A DNA stretch of 64,000 bases from an uncultured Bacteroidales bacterium. GTDB lineage: Bacteria > Bacteroidota > Bacteroidia > Bacteroidales > UBA932. Shown one piece after another: positions 1 to 8,228 of the stretch (position 1 is the first letter of the stretch; each line of letters opens with the position of its first letter). The stretch is from positions 98,291-162,290 of the forward strand of contig CALVDQ010000003.1 in NCBI GenBank assembly GCA_944326325.1, written 5' to 3'. The position numbers and the translations under genes are program-made. Below the pieces are notes generated by a model. That model saw only the letters and a list, made by a program, of their open reading frames with translations, did not search any database and was not told the origin of the DNA.

Positions 1-795
1 CAGGGAGCCATAGGTAACCTCCTGCCGTACGAAAGGCAGATGCACCGTATCCTTGCGGACCTTCTCACGGACGGATCCGCCGAAGCCGGGGGAATCTATA
101 TGGCGGAAAGGCCTCTGAAGAAAGCGGCCATCGTGGCATTCGCTTCCAACACCTCCCTGTGCGGGGCGTTCAACTCCAACGCAGTGAGACATTTTTCCGA
201 AGCTGTCGGAAGATACAAGGAAAAAGGGCTTTCCGAAAAGGATATCATAGTCTTCCCTATCGGGAAAAAGATGGCCGATGCCGTCAGTAAAATGGGGTTC
301 ACTCCGGAGGGGGACTATAACCGTCTCGCAGACAAGCCCTCCTACGGAGAGGCATCCGCACTCGCCGCCAGACTGATGGATATGTTCACCGGGAGGGAAG
401 TGGACAGGATAGAACTCGTGTATACCCACTGCAAGTCGGCAGCGACGCAGATCCCGGTACACGAGACCTATCTGCCGGTATCTCTGGATCAGGCCGTCGT
501 CCAGGATGAGGGAAATGACGGGGAACGTCAGGGAAAGTACGACTTCATCGTGGAACCGGACCCGTCCGGCGTTCTGGAGACCTTGCTGCCGAAAGTGCTC
601 TATCTGAAGATATATGCGGTACTTCTGGATGCAAACGCAGCGGAACACGCCGCGAGGATGATGGCGATGCAGCTTGCCACCGACAACGGCAACGAACTGC
701 TGGAGGAAATCAGGATCCAGTACAACAAACAGCGGCAGCAGGAAATCACCAACGAGCTGCAGGACATAATAGGCGGCACACTCGACGCGTCATGA
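1..795 (+). CDS. atpG: F1F0 ATP synthase gamma subunit, 5' end outside window
   Basis: Central rotor stalk of the F1 ATPase, coupling proton flow through F0 to ATP synthesis at the inner membrane. The frame is open from base 1 (it reads QGAIGNLLPYERQM before the first ATG at 40), so about 264 codons are visible and roughly the first 25-30 residues lie upstream. The C-terminal helix (YNKQRQQEITNELQDI) is the conserved gamma-subunit end that inserts into the alpha3beta3 ring. The middle contains the SLCGAFNSN and CKSAATQIP segments typical of the family. The remaining atp genes are presumably upstream, outside the window. The next gene is convergent. Confidence 0.95.
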   Translation, partial: QGAIGNLLPYERQMHRILADLLTDGSAEAGGIYMAERPLKKAAIVAFASNTSLCGAFNSNAVRHFSEAVGRYKEKGLSEKDIIVFPIGKKMADAVSKMGFTPEGDYNRLADKPSYGEASALAARLMDMFTGREVDRIELVYTHCKSAATQIPVHETYLPVSLDQAVVQDEGNDGERQGKYDFIVEPDPSGVLETLLPKVLYLKIYAVLLDANAAEHAARMMAMQLATDNGNELLEEIRIQYNKQRQQEITNELQDIIGGTLDAS

Positions 796-856
796 CCATG
801 ACGGGCAGACAGGCTGTCCGCACCATGCATTTGCCCGTTCCTGCGTGCCGGCGGAG

Positions 857-1492
857 TTAATCCGGAGTACCGGACCGGTCGGCGGGATCGATGCTCTTCA
901 GGGAAGGAAGGCTTATCCGGAAATGTACCGAAAGGACACGGATGAGGATGACTGAGGCGGCGGATACGACCTGGGTGGCTATGGTATGCAGGCCGGCCCA
1001 AAGGCAGAGATAATATACGATACCTCCGGCAAGGCAGGCCATGGCATAGATCTCTTTCCTGAATATCAGCGGGACTTCATTGATGAAGATATCGCGGAAC
1101 ATGCCTCCTGCAGCTCCGGTTATCGTCCCCATGATGACATTCACCCACATAGGGAAGCCTGCGACAATGCTTTTCTCGACACCTACTACCGTGAAAAGGG
1201 CTATACCCACGGCATCGAATATGAAGAAAGTGTTGTCCAGACGCACGACGTATTTCCTGAAGATCAGCACAAAGACAAGCGCAAGGCCTGTAATCACGAT
1301 ATACGACGGCTGCTCCATCCAGAACGGGGTCAGGTCCAGCATGACATCCCTCAGCGTCCCTCCCCCGACTGCAGTCACAAACCCTACGACGTAAGCCCCG
1401 AACCAGTCGAAATTCTTCGCCGCCGCCAGACGGATTCCGCTTATGGCGAAAGCGAAAGTCCCTATGTAGTCGATAATATTTATAAACTCCAT
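857..1492 (-). CDS. TRIC/UPF0126-family membrane channel protein (YicG-like)
   Basis: Small integral membrane protein of the bacterial TRIC (trimeric intracellular cation channel-like) family. It has 211 residues and about seven hydrophobic segments. Two internal repeats each carry the family's glycine-arginine signature (GGGTLRD near residue 45, GAAGGMFRD near residue 125). I chose the ATG at 1492 because it gives the usual MEFINIIDYIGTFAFAISG start; an in-frame extension back to 1543 adds residues unlike the family. A -7 box lies just upstream. It is convergent with atpG. Ion selectivity in this organism cannot be read from the sequence. Confidence 0.85.
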   Translation of the reverse strand: MEFINIIDYIGTFAFAISGIRLAAAKNFDWFGAYVVGFVTAVGGGTLRDVMLDLTPFWMEQPSYIVITGLALVFVLIFRKYVVRLDNTFFIFDAVGIALFTVVGVEKSIVAGFPMWVNVIMGTITGAAGGMFRDIFINEVPLIFRKEIYAMACLAGGIVYYLCLWAGLHTIATQVVSAASVILIRVLSVHFRISLPSLKSIDPADRSGTPD

Positions 1493-1509
1493 ATTCCCGG
1501 AAATTTCCG

Positions 1510-1517
1510 CAAATATA
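1510..1517 (-). promoter_or_regulatory. -7 promoter box for the TRIC-family gene
   Basis: TATATTTG on the minus strand matches the Bacteroidota TAnnTTTG element and lies 18 bases before the ATG at 1492. No TTTG is found at the usual 19-20 bp spacing; a CAAA (TTTG on the minus strand) sits 23 bp away. Confidence 0.4.
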
Positions 1518-1581
1518 AGACGATTTCCGTTCCCGTATCTCAAAAAAAGAAACCAATGGCTGCAGTATCGCTGCCGGCCCG

Positions 1582-1926
1582 CTATGGAGTATCGGTCTCG
1601 GGGATATAGATAATCTCGCCATTCTCAAGTTCATAGGCGATTCCTACCCTGCGTCCGCGCGAACCTTCACGCGCATCCTGGTTCTCGGACGGGGTATATC
1701 TGTTGACAGACTCGCCTTCCTTGGTGATGATCTCCATGTTTTCCTTCCCGGGATTCTTCACGATGGTAAAGTCTTCCTGGCTGAAAATCTCGGTCATGCT
1801 GTAACGTGTCACAAGTGCGACCATCAGGGCGACGGCAAAGACCATCGCGACATCGAAAAGGTTGCCGACGACGCTCATCGGGTCGTTGTCCTCATCGTTC
1901 TTCAGAAAACTTCTGCGTCCTGCCAT
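1582..1926 (-). CDS. hmuV: DUF2149 protein of the heme-dechelatase cluster (HmuV-like)
   Basis: A 114-residue protein with one transmembrane helix near residues 22-43 (DVAMVFAVALMVALV) and a soluble C-terminal part. It belongs to DUF2149, a family found beside CobN-like chelatases and TolQ/ExbB-type channels. By position and size it may be the ExbD-like partner of the upstream proton-channel protein, but that role is inferred. It starts 8 bp after the preceding stop, so it is the last gene of the hmuS operon. The symbol follows the Porphyromonas hmu locus and is less certain than the family assignment. Confidence 0.8.
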   Translation of the reverse strand: MAGRRSFLKNDEDNDPMSVVGNLFDVAMVFAVALMVALVTRYSMTEIFSQEDFTIVKNPGKENMEIITKEGESVNRYTPSENQDAREGSRGRRVGIAYELENGEIIYIPETDTP

Positions 1927-1934
1927 ACCGATGC

Positions 1935-2537
1935 CTATTTTTCCAGATTACAGCTCCCGATAAGTTCCGCCACCTGTTCGAGAGCCGAAAGATCACGGTG
2001 GTACCACCTCTGTTTTGCCTGCTGGGTGATGAAGCCCACGGCGCTGGAGAACAGGCCGACCACTGTCGTGGCGAAAGCGACCTGCATATTGTAGGCCATC
2101 GAAGATATGTCGCCGGTAGACAATCCGACAAGGGCAGGCCCCATGGGGATCAGAGTCCCCATCAGGCCGAGCATCGGGCCGAGTTTTGAAAGTGTCCTGG
2201 ACACGGACAGATCCTTGTCGGCATCCACCTCGAAATCCGAGAGCATACGGTGCGCCAGGGCCGGATTGCCACGCGCCTCGAGCAGCCTGCGGATATACTT
2301 TACCACAAGCGTATCGGCCTTTTCCGGAAGTCTTCCGGCCAGTCCGCCTACATTGTCCGGAGACAGGGAATCAAGTTCGCGTGTCAGGACGGCAGAAGTC
2401 CTGTGGGCGGTGACATATTGTCCGAAAAAGCCGACAAGCAAGACAAGAGCCCTGATAAACAAAAGGATAAGAAGGACAACCACCGGCACGAGAAGGCCGT
2501 TGGAAATCCAGAAAAGAATGTCTGAGATATAATTCAT
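1935..2537 (-). CDS. hmuU: MotA/TolQ/ExbB proton-channel family protein (HmuU-like)
   Basis: A 200-residue inner-membrane protein of the MotA/TolQ/ExbB family. It has a long N-terminal hydrophobic helix (residues about 8-40), a cytoplasmic loop, and two further helices containing the conserved LGPMLGLMGTLIPMGPAL segment typical of the TolQ/ExbB pore. Such proteins use the proton gradient to energise envelope processes. Here it probably powers the CobN-like HmuS or its substrate delivery (inference from the conserved cluster). It is separated by 18 bp from hmuT and 8 bp from hmuV, indicating one transcript. Confidence 0.88.
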   Translation of the reverse strand: MNYISDILFWISNGLLVPVVVLLILLFIRALVLLVGFFGQYVTAHRTSAVLTRELDSLSPDNVGGLAGRLPEKADTLVVKYIRRLLEARGNPALAHRMLSDFEVDADKDLSVSRTLSKLGPMLGLMGTLIPMGPALVGLSTGDISSMAYNMQVAFATTVVGLFSSAVGFITQQAKQRWYHRDLSALEQVAELIGSCNLEK

Positions 2538-2555
2538 CGCTGTCTGGTATTAAAT

Positions 2556-3113
2556 TCAAACTGTTACGAGTACACCCGCCATGCCTGTAAGGACATAGGC
2601 CATGAACATAAGGTCCAGCCTGCCCCTGGCCTCAGGCATCGCGGCCCGCACGATATATGAAAGAAGGAGGACAGAAACCAGGACTACGGCAGCAAAAATC
2701 CAGGAAAGCAGGGAAAACGACACCCCCGGAAAGGCAAATATCACATTCACAAGCATATAGAACAATATTAAAAAAACCGTAATTCCAGGAAAAAAACGCA
2801 CTGTCTCCAGAAGGAGCCTTGACCCGAACCCCATCGGTTCTCCGTCGGCCTTCCTGACTGAAAGCCAGCAGAACGTGATTCCGGCTATCACATCCACACT
2901 CAGGAACACTGCCATATCCAGCATCGAAGCCGGGTCGGAAAGGAACTCGTGCAAGGCCGTGGATGACTGGGATGCGGCGGTATTACACATCAGTCCGACA
3001 AAAAGGGCGCACAGAACAGCCATACCTGCCGCATACACCGGCTTGAGAAAAGTCAGCTTCACAATAAAATCCAGGCACACCAAGGTGGTTATCAATATGA
3101 CAAGCGCTTCCAT
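2556..3113 (-). CDS. hmuT: DUF2162-like polytopic membrane protein (HmuT-like)
   Basis: A 185-residue membrane protein with about six predicted helices and almost no soluble part. It resembles the DUF2162 family of predicted transporters found between CobN-like proteins and TolQ/ExbB proteins. Its ATG overlaps the hmuS stop by one base (TGATG at 3111-3115), so translation is probably coupled to hmuS. An open extension upstream to 3389 only reads the hmuS C-terminus in another frame, so I use 3113. Its transport role is inferred from context; naming by the hmu locus is tentative. Confidence 0.75.
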   Translation of the reverse strand: MEALVILITTLVCLDFIVKLTFLKPVYAAGMAVLCALFVGLMCNTAASQSSTALHEFLSDPASMLDMAVFLSVDVIAGITFCWLSVRKADGEPMGFGSRLLLETVRFFPGITVFLILFYMLVNVIFAFPGVSFSLLSWIFAAVVLVSVLLLSYIVRAAMPEARGRLDLMFMAYVLTGMAGVLVTV

Positions 3114-6100
3114 CAGTCCCAGTTCCTTCGCCTGTGTCTCACATACACAATAAGGACCGCAGCACCGGCCAGAGCCAGCAATGCCACTGCAGCCCCGCTT
3201 ATGCCACGGCTGAGAGCCCTTTCGGGAGTACCGGCCTCCCTGGAGATCTTCTCCTTCTTCATCACAACCCCCGAAGAAATGTCCTGCTCCGACACCTCCC
3301 GGATCCTCGATATTTCCTGCCTGTATCCGGCAGCTTCGCCGGCATCCGTATGCGAGGCTATGAAATTCTGGAGAGGGATGTTGTCGCATACAAGACCGGA
3401 ACAGGACGGGGAAAACTCCCTGACAAGGCCAGTATGAAGCGAGGCTATATCCCTTACGGTAGCCTCATCCGGAGACCACAGGCCCTTCCTGACTGATTCC
3501 AGCATCACGGCTGTCATCTCTTCCAGGGCGGCGGGATTTACTTTCCGGAAATAGTCCCTGACCCCGAGCCCGTAGCTATCCTTCACATACACCTCGTATG
3601 TCCTCTCCCACAATGTTTCGTCCATGCTTGCAGGCTTCATCACATTCCATCCGTAAATATTCCTGACCGTCTCGGCAAAAGTGTTGGCGGCGCCAGGCCC
3701 TCCCTTCATCTTCTCCCTTATATAGTCCGGATTGAAAATCGTGGTTCGGCTCTCCACTCCGACCGCCTCACGGAGTTCCTGCATCCTGACTCTGTTCCTG
3801 TTGCGGTAGTCGCTCAGGTAGGCATCCGGATCCTTGCCTGTAACGTTCCTGACCGAAAGGCTCAGGCCTCCCATGAATTCATACACGTGGTCGAGACTCA
3901 ATGCGCCCCAGGTATTGCTCTGACGGGGCTGCACGACTGCATCGGTATTTGCAAGGGCGGCCTCGAAAGCATGTTCGGCATAGGTCTGCCACAGTTCGTC
4001 GTCACCGTAGTATGCCCCCATGTTCTCCATATAGGTCCTGGCAATCCGGCTTTCGTCTTCCCAGCCGTCCCCTGACTCTACCATGGCTGTGATGCCCGTG
4101 CCGTAGTTCCCGTCAACCCCGCCGAACACCCTGAAGGATGCCATCCTGCGGGCCTGGTCCGGAGCGACGCCCTTCCCGACAAGTATCCTTTCCGACTCTA
4201 CTATCCCCTCCGATACATGGTTTTCGTAGACATCGTCCCTTGAAGCGGCTGCCATCGCTACTGCACGCTGTATAAGGGCAAGTCTCGAGGCGGCGATGTC
4301 ACGGAACTGTCCGCTGGTCTGCACCACGACATCTATCCTCGGACGGCCCAGCTTCTCCGACGGTATGAGCCTTATGTCCGCCACCCTGCCGAAGACATCC
4401 CTGACCGGCTCCACGCCAAGCATATACAGAACCTGCGCGACGGTAGCACCTTCAGTCTCGACAAACTCCCCGCTCCAGAACGTATAGCTTACCTTCCTCG
4501 GTATACTGTCGCCATGTGCCTTCCTGTACATCGAGATCGTGCTTTCCGCAAGCCGTACGCCCTTCTCCCATGCAGACTGGGAAGGGGTAGCCTCGGCATT
4601 GATGGCGAAGATGTTCCGTCCTGTAGGGAGCACGTTCGGGCCGGCTACCGGATCCCCGCCAGGGGACGGACACACATAACCGCCGTCAAGAGCCTCCACG
4701 ATGGCGTCAAGTTCCTTATGCGGACTTTCCTCCAGCATCCTGCGCACGTCTGCGGCAAAGGCGTCGTCTCCAGGCCTTGCCGAGGCTACGGCCCGGACAG
4801 TGCTTTCCATCATATCCGCGTCATAAGGCTCTCCAAGCACATACAGCTGTCCCGTAACCTTTTCTGTAGCAAGTTCATCTGTAAAATGGGCAATACGTTC
4901 CACATCTTCCGGAGAATAGACGGCCGAAGCCAGGCTGTCGAGTCCGAGGTCCCTATGTATCCCGAGTTCCAGGACTTCTGCGGTTATCTTCTCCGCCGCA
5001 GCCAGGACAGCATTTTCGTCCCCGTCCAACATTGCGGCAGAGTATTTTTCCAGTTCCGAATGCAGTCCCCGGTAGGCGGATTTCATTCCGCTTTCCATGA
5101 ATGGCGGCGTAAGGTAGGAGACGAGCGTCGCGTATGTACGCCTTTTTGCAATCATTGCCTCGCCGACATTCGCAACAGAGTAGACGTATATGTGCGGAAG
5201 AGGGCCTGCAAGCCTGTCCGGCCAGTCAGTGGAGGCGAGGGCCACCTGTTTCCCGGGGGTGAATTCAAGACTTCCGTGCGTGCCGAAATGTATCAGGGCA
5301 TCTGCCCCGAATCCGTATCTGGCCCAGAGATAAGCCGCCACGTAGGCGTGGGGAGGAGCCATCTCCGTACCGTGGACAGTCCTGAATGCGTTGCCGCCAT
5401 ATCCGGCGGCAGGCTGTGGCAGCAGGGCGATGTTCCCGAACCGCACGGCTGGCAGCGCGAGCCTCCCGTCCTCTGTCGCGAGGTATGGACCGGGGAATTT
5501 CCCGTCCAGAGCCTCTGTCTCGGCATATTTTTCCGGCATCAGGGCCTCCGAAGTCCATGCGGCGTAGTCTTCACCGTCCACAAAGACAGGCCATCCGCTG
5601 TTCATGTACCGGGCAATGGCGCCTTCCGCATAGCTCCCGAAGACCGGAGCCCGTTCCTGCAGAATCCTTCCGAGTTCCTGCGGAGTGGACGGCAGTCCTT
5701 CCACATCATAGCCCTCTGAACGCAGTCTTTCCAGCAGATTGAAAAGAGAAGGTACAACCTCCATCCCTCCGGCAGAAAGAGCGTTCTGTCCCGGCCCCTT
5801 ATAATAGAATATAGCGATCTTCTTGTCCTTTTCCGGCTTTACGGACAGTCCGATATGCCGGTCGACGGCTTCCGCAAATTCCTGCAGTCGGTCAGGCATG
5901 GCTTCCACCCTGCGCAGACCGTCCCTGCCCTGTGCATGGGCGAACACGGCATAGGGTCTCACCGCCCCGTCTATTTCAGGCATCACAACGCTCTGCGACA
6001 TGAAGCCTCCGGTCATGCCCTTCCTGTCCTGTTCCCACTCCTTCCTGAGCACATTGACGTTCAGAGGCGCAAAATACGGTATTCCGGTCCTCTGAAAATA

Positions 6101-6892
6101 ATCCACGGCATAGTCTCCGAGCCTGCCGTGGGCCATATTGATGACTGCGGAAGGAGCGATGCTGTCTATATGCCCGCCTTCGGCAAGTTTCCTGAAATCC
6201 CGGACACAGTACACCTCGTATCCTTTGGCTTCCAAGGCCTCGGCCAAAGGAGCAGGAGAACCCATCCTGCCTGTAAGGACGATGCGTCCCGCATCGCCGG
6301 AAGGTTTCCCGGCAGATTCCAGGTACTGTCTGTACTCCCTGACAGAGAAAAATTCCCGGTCTTCCCCAGGCGTATAAAGCAGGCCTTCGGCAATCTCCGA
6401 AGCCGGGTCAGGTTCCGGTGCACGCAGAAGCTTGCCGTCTATATGACGCCGGATATACAGAAACAGGTTCCTGTAATTCTTCTCGCCCCCGTTTCCGAGG
6501 TAGGCATACACCGGTCCGGCAAGAGTGCTGTCCAGGGAGACGATTTCGTTGGCAGGATTGGTAGCCATGACCGTGAGTACGGGCACGGACTCCGATATTC
6601 CAAGCAGGCCGGCGCGCCGGGCCTCCGTAAGTTTCAGTCCCATGCCGTTGATCAGGACCATATCGCAGCGGCGGAGCCTGCGCAGTTCTTCAGGAGCGAT
6701 GTTCGTTATGACTATGGAAGGATTGTCATTTGCGCGGGACATCTGCATCTGTGTGATCACATTGTAGTTGACTATTGCAATCCTCGTCCTGCCCGCCCAG
6801 CGGCACCAGGCAAGTGCGATGGCCGCGACCGACAGCAGGACAATCGCGGTTACAAGTATTGTTTTCCTGGGTATAGTTGTCATCTCTGTCAT
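3113..6892 (-). CDS. hmuS: CobN-like heme dechelatase HmuS
   Basis: Large CobN/BchH-family protein (1259 residues). Family members insert metal into tetrapyrroles, but HmuS of Bacteroidota is reported to remove iron from heme. Visible features are an N-terminal membrane anchor (residues about 8-27, TILVTAIVLLSVAAIALAW), a soluble CobN body containing HFGTHGSLEFTPGKQ, and a C-terminal helix (GAAVALLALAGAAVLIVYV) followed by a basic tail. It is therefore anchored at both ends, unlike soluble cobaltochelatase CobN. No cobS/cobT or cobalamin genes are nearby, and the downstream hmuTUV genes favour the heme role. I chose ATG 6892; ATG 6883 is also possible. Open sequence back to 6985 covers the promoter and leader. 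Confidence 0.87.
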   Translation of the reverse strand: MTEMTTIPRKTILVTAIVLLSVAAIALAWCRWAGRTRIAIVNYNVITQMQMSRANDNPSIVITNIAPEELRRLRRCDMVLINGMGLKLTEARRAGLLGISESVPVLTVMATNPANEIVSLDSTLAGPVYAYLGNGGEKNYRNLFLYIRRHIDGKLLRAPEPDPASEIAEGLLYTPGEDREFFSVREYRQYLESAGKPSGDAGRIVLTGRMGSPAPLAEALEAKGYEVYCVRDFRKLAEGGHIDSIAPSAVINMAHGRLGDYAVDYFQRTGIPYFAPLNVNVLRKEWEQDRKGMTGGFMSQSVVMPEIDGAVRPYAVFAHAQGRDGLRRVEAMPDRLQEFAEAVDRHIGLSVKPEKDKKIAIFYYKGPGQNALSAGGMEVVPSLFNLLERLRSEGYDVEGLPSTPQELGRILQERAPVFGSYAEGAIARYMNSGWPVFVDGEDYAAWTSEALMPEKYAETEALDGKFPGPYLATEDGRLALPAVRFGNIALLPQPAAGYGGNAFRTVHGTEMAPPHAYVAAYLWARYGFGADALIHFGTHGSLEFTPGKQVALASTDWPDRLAGPLPHIYVYSVANVGEAMIAKRRTYATLVSYLTPPFMESGMKSAYRGLHSELEKYSAAMLDGDENAVLAAAEKITAEVLELGIHRDLGLDSLASAVYSPEDVERIAHFTDELATEKVTGQLYVLGEPYDADMMESTVRAVASARPGDDAFAADVRRMLEESPHKELDAIVEALDGGYVCPSPGGDPVAGPNVLPTGRNIFAINAEATPSQSAWEKGVRLAESTISMYRKAHGDSIPRKVSYTFWSGEFVETEGATVAQVLYMLGVEPVRDVFGRVADIRLIPSEKLGRPRIDVVVQTSGQFRDIAASRLALIQRAVAMAAASRDDVYENHVSEGIVESERILVGKGVAPDQARRMASFRVFGGVDGNYGTGITAMVESGDGWEDESRIARTYMENMGAYYGDDELWQTYAEHAFEAALANTDAVVQPRQSNTWGALSLDHVYEFMGGLSLSVRNVTGKDPDAYLSDYRNRNRVRMQELREAVGVESRTTIFNPDYIREKMKGGPGAANTFAETVRNIYGWNVMKPASMDETLWERTYEVYVKDSYGLGVRDYFRKVNPAALEEMTAVMLESVRKGLWSPDEATVRDIASLHTGLVREFSPSCSGLVCDNIPLQNFIASHTDAGEAAGYRQEISRIREVSEQDISSGVVMKKEKISREAGTPERALSRGISGAAVALLALAGAAVLIVYVRHRRRNWD

Positions 6893-6908
6893 GGTTATTC
6901 TGTACCTG

Positions 6909-6936
6909 ACGTCTTCGGAGTCTCCTCCGACCACGT
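6909..6936 (-). ncRNA. Hairpin in the hmuS 5' leader
   Basis: On the minus strand ACGT-GG-TCGGAG-gaga-CTCCGA-AG-ACGT folds into a hairpin (6 bp plus 4 bp with a small internal loop) that fills most of the predicted ~50-nt leader and ends 16 nt before the ATG. It may control hmuS translation or message stability, or act as a DNA operator. No known riboswitch consensus is matched. Confidence 0.4.
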
Positions 6937-6947
6937 TTTCCAGCCCG

Positions 6948-6978
6948 CAAAGGTAGAGTCCCGCAGCTACAGGGTCAA
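6948..6978 (-). promoter_or_regulatory. hmuS promoter (-33/-7)
   Basis: TTG at 6978-6976, a 20-bp spacer and TACCTTTG at 6955-6948 match the Bacteroidota sigma-ABfr promoter. The predicted start is near 6941, giving a short leader filled by a hairpin. Confidence 0.65.
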
Positions 6979-7056
6979 TCCCCATTTGTTGGGATGCGGC
7001 GGTCCGTCCGTGCCGTCTTTTTTATGTACAGGCTCGATTTTATGTCGAATTATTCC

Positions 7057-7064
7057 TACCTTTG
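7057..7064 (+). promoter_or_regulatory. -7 box for the glycosyltransferase gene
   Basis: TACCTTTG matches TAnnTTTG and lies 19 bp before the ATG at 7084; the -33 box is poor. It is divergent from the hmuS promoter. Confidence 0.45.
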
Positions 7065-7083
7065 CTGACCATTCAGACACTAT

Positions 7084-8175
7084 ATGAAAACTGCCATCGT
7101 CATACTCAACTGGAACGGTAGGAAATATCTGGAAAGATTCCTTCCGGGACTGCTTGGGACTACCGGGCCCGATGCCGAAGTGATAGTGGCCGACAATGCC
7201 TCGTCCGACGGCTCCGTCGAGCTTCTCAAAGACAGGTTTCCGCAGGTCAGGACCATGATATTCAGCAAGAACCACGGATTTACAGGAGGATACAACAGAG
7301 CCTTAATGGAACTCAGGGCCGAATATTTCATTCTGCTGAACTCCGACATCGAAGTGGAGGACGGCTGGCTCGGGCCTCTGACGGACTGGATGGATTCCCA
7401 CCCGGAATGCGGGATATGCGCGCCAAAGCTGCATTCCTGCTCTGACAGGAAAATGTTCGAATATGCCGGGGCCGCTGGAGGCTATATCGACAGGTACGGC
7501 TATCCCTACTGCAGGGGACGAGTGATGAAGATGGTAGAGGAGGACAAGGGGCAGTACGATACTCCGGAAGACGTGTTCTGGGTAAGCGGGGCCTGCCTGA
7601 TGATACGTTCGGAGCTGTACCGGAAGCTCGGAGGCCTTGACGAGAAGTTCTTCGCACACATGGAGGAGATAGACTTGTGCTGGAGGGCCCAGCTGCTGGG
7701 GTACAGAGTGACGGTCGTGCCAGGATCCGTGGTCTATCACATAGGAGGAGGAAGCCTGCCGAACGATTCACCGAAGAAACTCTACCTCAACTACCGCAAC
7801 AATCTTCTCATGCTCAGGAAGAACCTCGGCAAGACAATTGCCCTGAAAATGATGCAGGACGGGGAGAAGGCATCCGAAGCCGCCGCAAAGGGGGCGAGGA
7901 AAGCCGTCCGGACCATCCATGCAAGGATGTTCATGGACGGGATGTCTGCCGCGGTCTATCTGCTGACATTCAGGTGGGCATACCTCAGGTCCGTCTTCAC
8001 CGCCCACCGGGATTTCAGGAAGCTCCGGGGCAAGGTCACGGTATCGGACATACGCCAATACCTGAAAGAACACGGCTCCGACGGCCGAGTCACCGGTATG
8101 TCCTCCCGCTGGATCATTCCGGCCGCCGTCTTCTGCAGAAGAAGGATTTTCAGGAAAATGAACCCGGACAGATGA
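7084..8175 (+). CDS. Glycosyltransferase family 2 (rhamnosyltransferase-like)
   Basis: A 363-residue GT-A fold glycosyltransferase that transfers a sugar from a nucleotide donor. The N-terminus has the family start TAIVILNWNGRKYL, then VADNASSDGS (donor-binding Asp) and LLNSDIEV (the DxD-like metal site). NHGFTGGYN and the C-terminal WRAQLLGYRV segment fit the COG1216 rhamnosyl/N-acetylglucosaminyl group. A weakly hydrophobic tail of about 100 residues may associate with the membrane. It stands outside any polysaccharide cluster, so acceptor and donor cannot be assigned. It is divergent from hmuS and 53 bp ahead of trkA. Confidence 0.88.
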   Translation: MKTAIVILNWNGRKYLERFLPGLLGTTGPDAEVIVADNASSDGSVELLKDRFPQVRTMIFSKNHGFTGGYNRALMELRAEYFILLNSDIEVEDGWLGPLTDWMDSHPECGICAPKLHSCSDRKMFEYAGAAGGYIDRYGYPYCRGRVMKMVEEDKGQYDTPEDVFWVSGACLMIRSELYRKLGGLDEKFFAHMEEIDLCWRAQLLGYRVTVVPGSVVYHIGGGSLPNDSPKKLYLNYRNNLLMLRKNLGKTIALKMMQDGEKASEAAAKGARKAVRTIHARMFMDGMSAAVYLLTFRWAYLRSVFTAHRDFRKLRGKVTVSDIRQYLKEHGSDGRVTGMSSRWIIPAAVFCRRRIFRKMNPDR

Positions 8176-8228
8176 CTTTTTCCTATTTTTGGAAAGATTT
8201 TTAACAGTTTCTACGTAAGACAAGGGAA

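Noticed and set aside
4514..5719. Long open frame (about 400 codons) on the plus strand
   Set aside because: It lies entirely antisense to the CobN core of hmuS, and the encoded protein is Arg/Cys/His-rich without any family motif. It is a coding shadow.
6892..6985. Cobalamin riboswitch upstream of the CobN-like gene
   Set aside because: The leader after the promoter is only about 50 nt and lacks the conserved cobalamin-box core, so only a simple hairpin can be supported.
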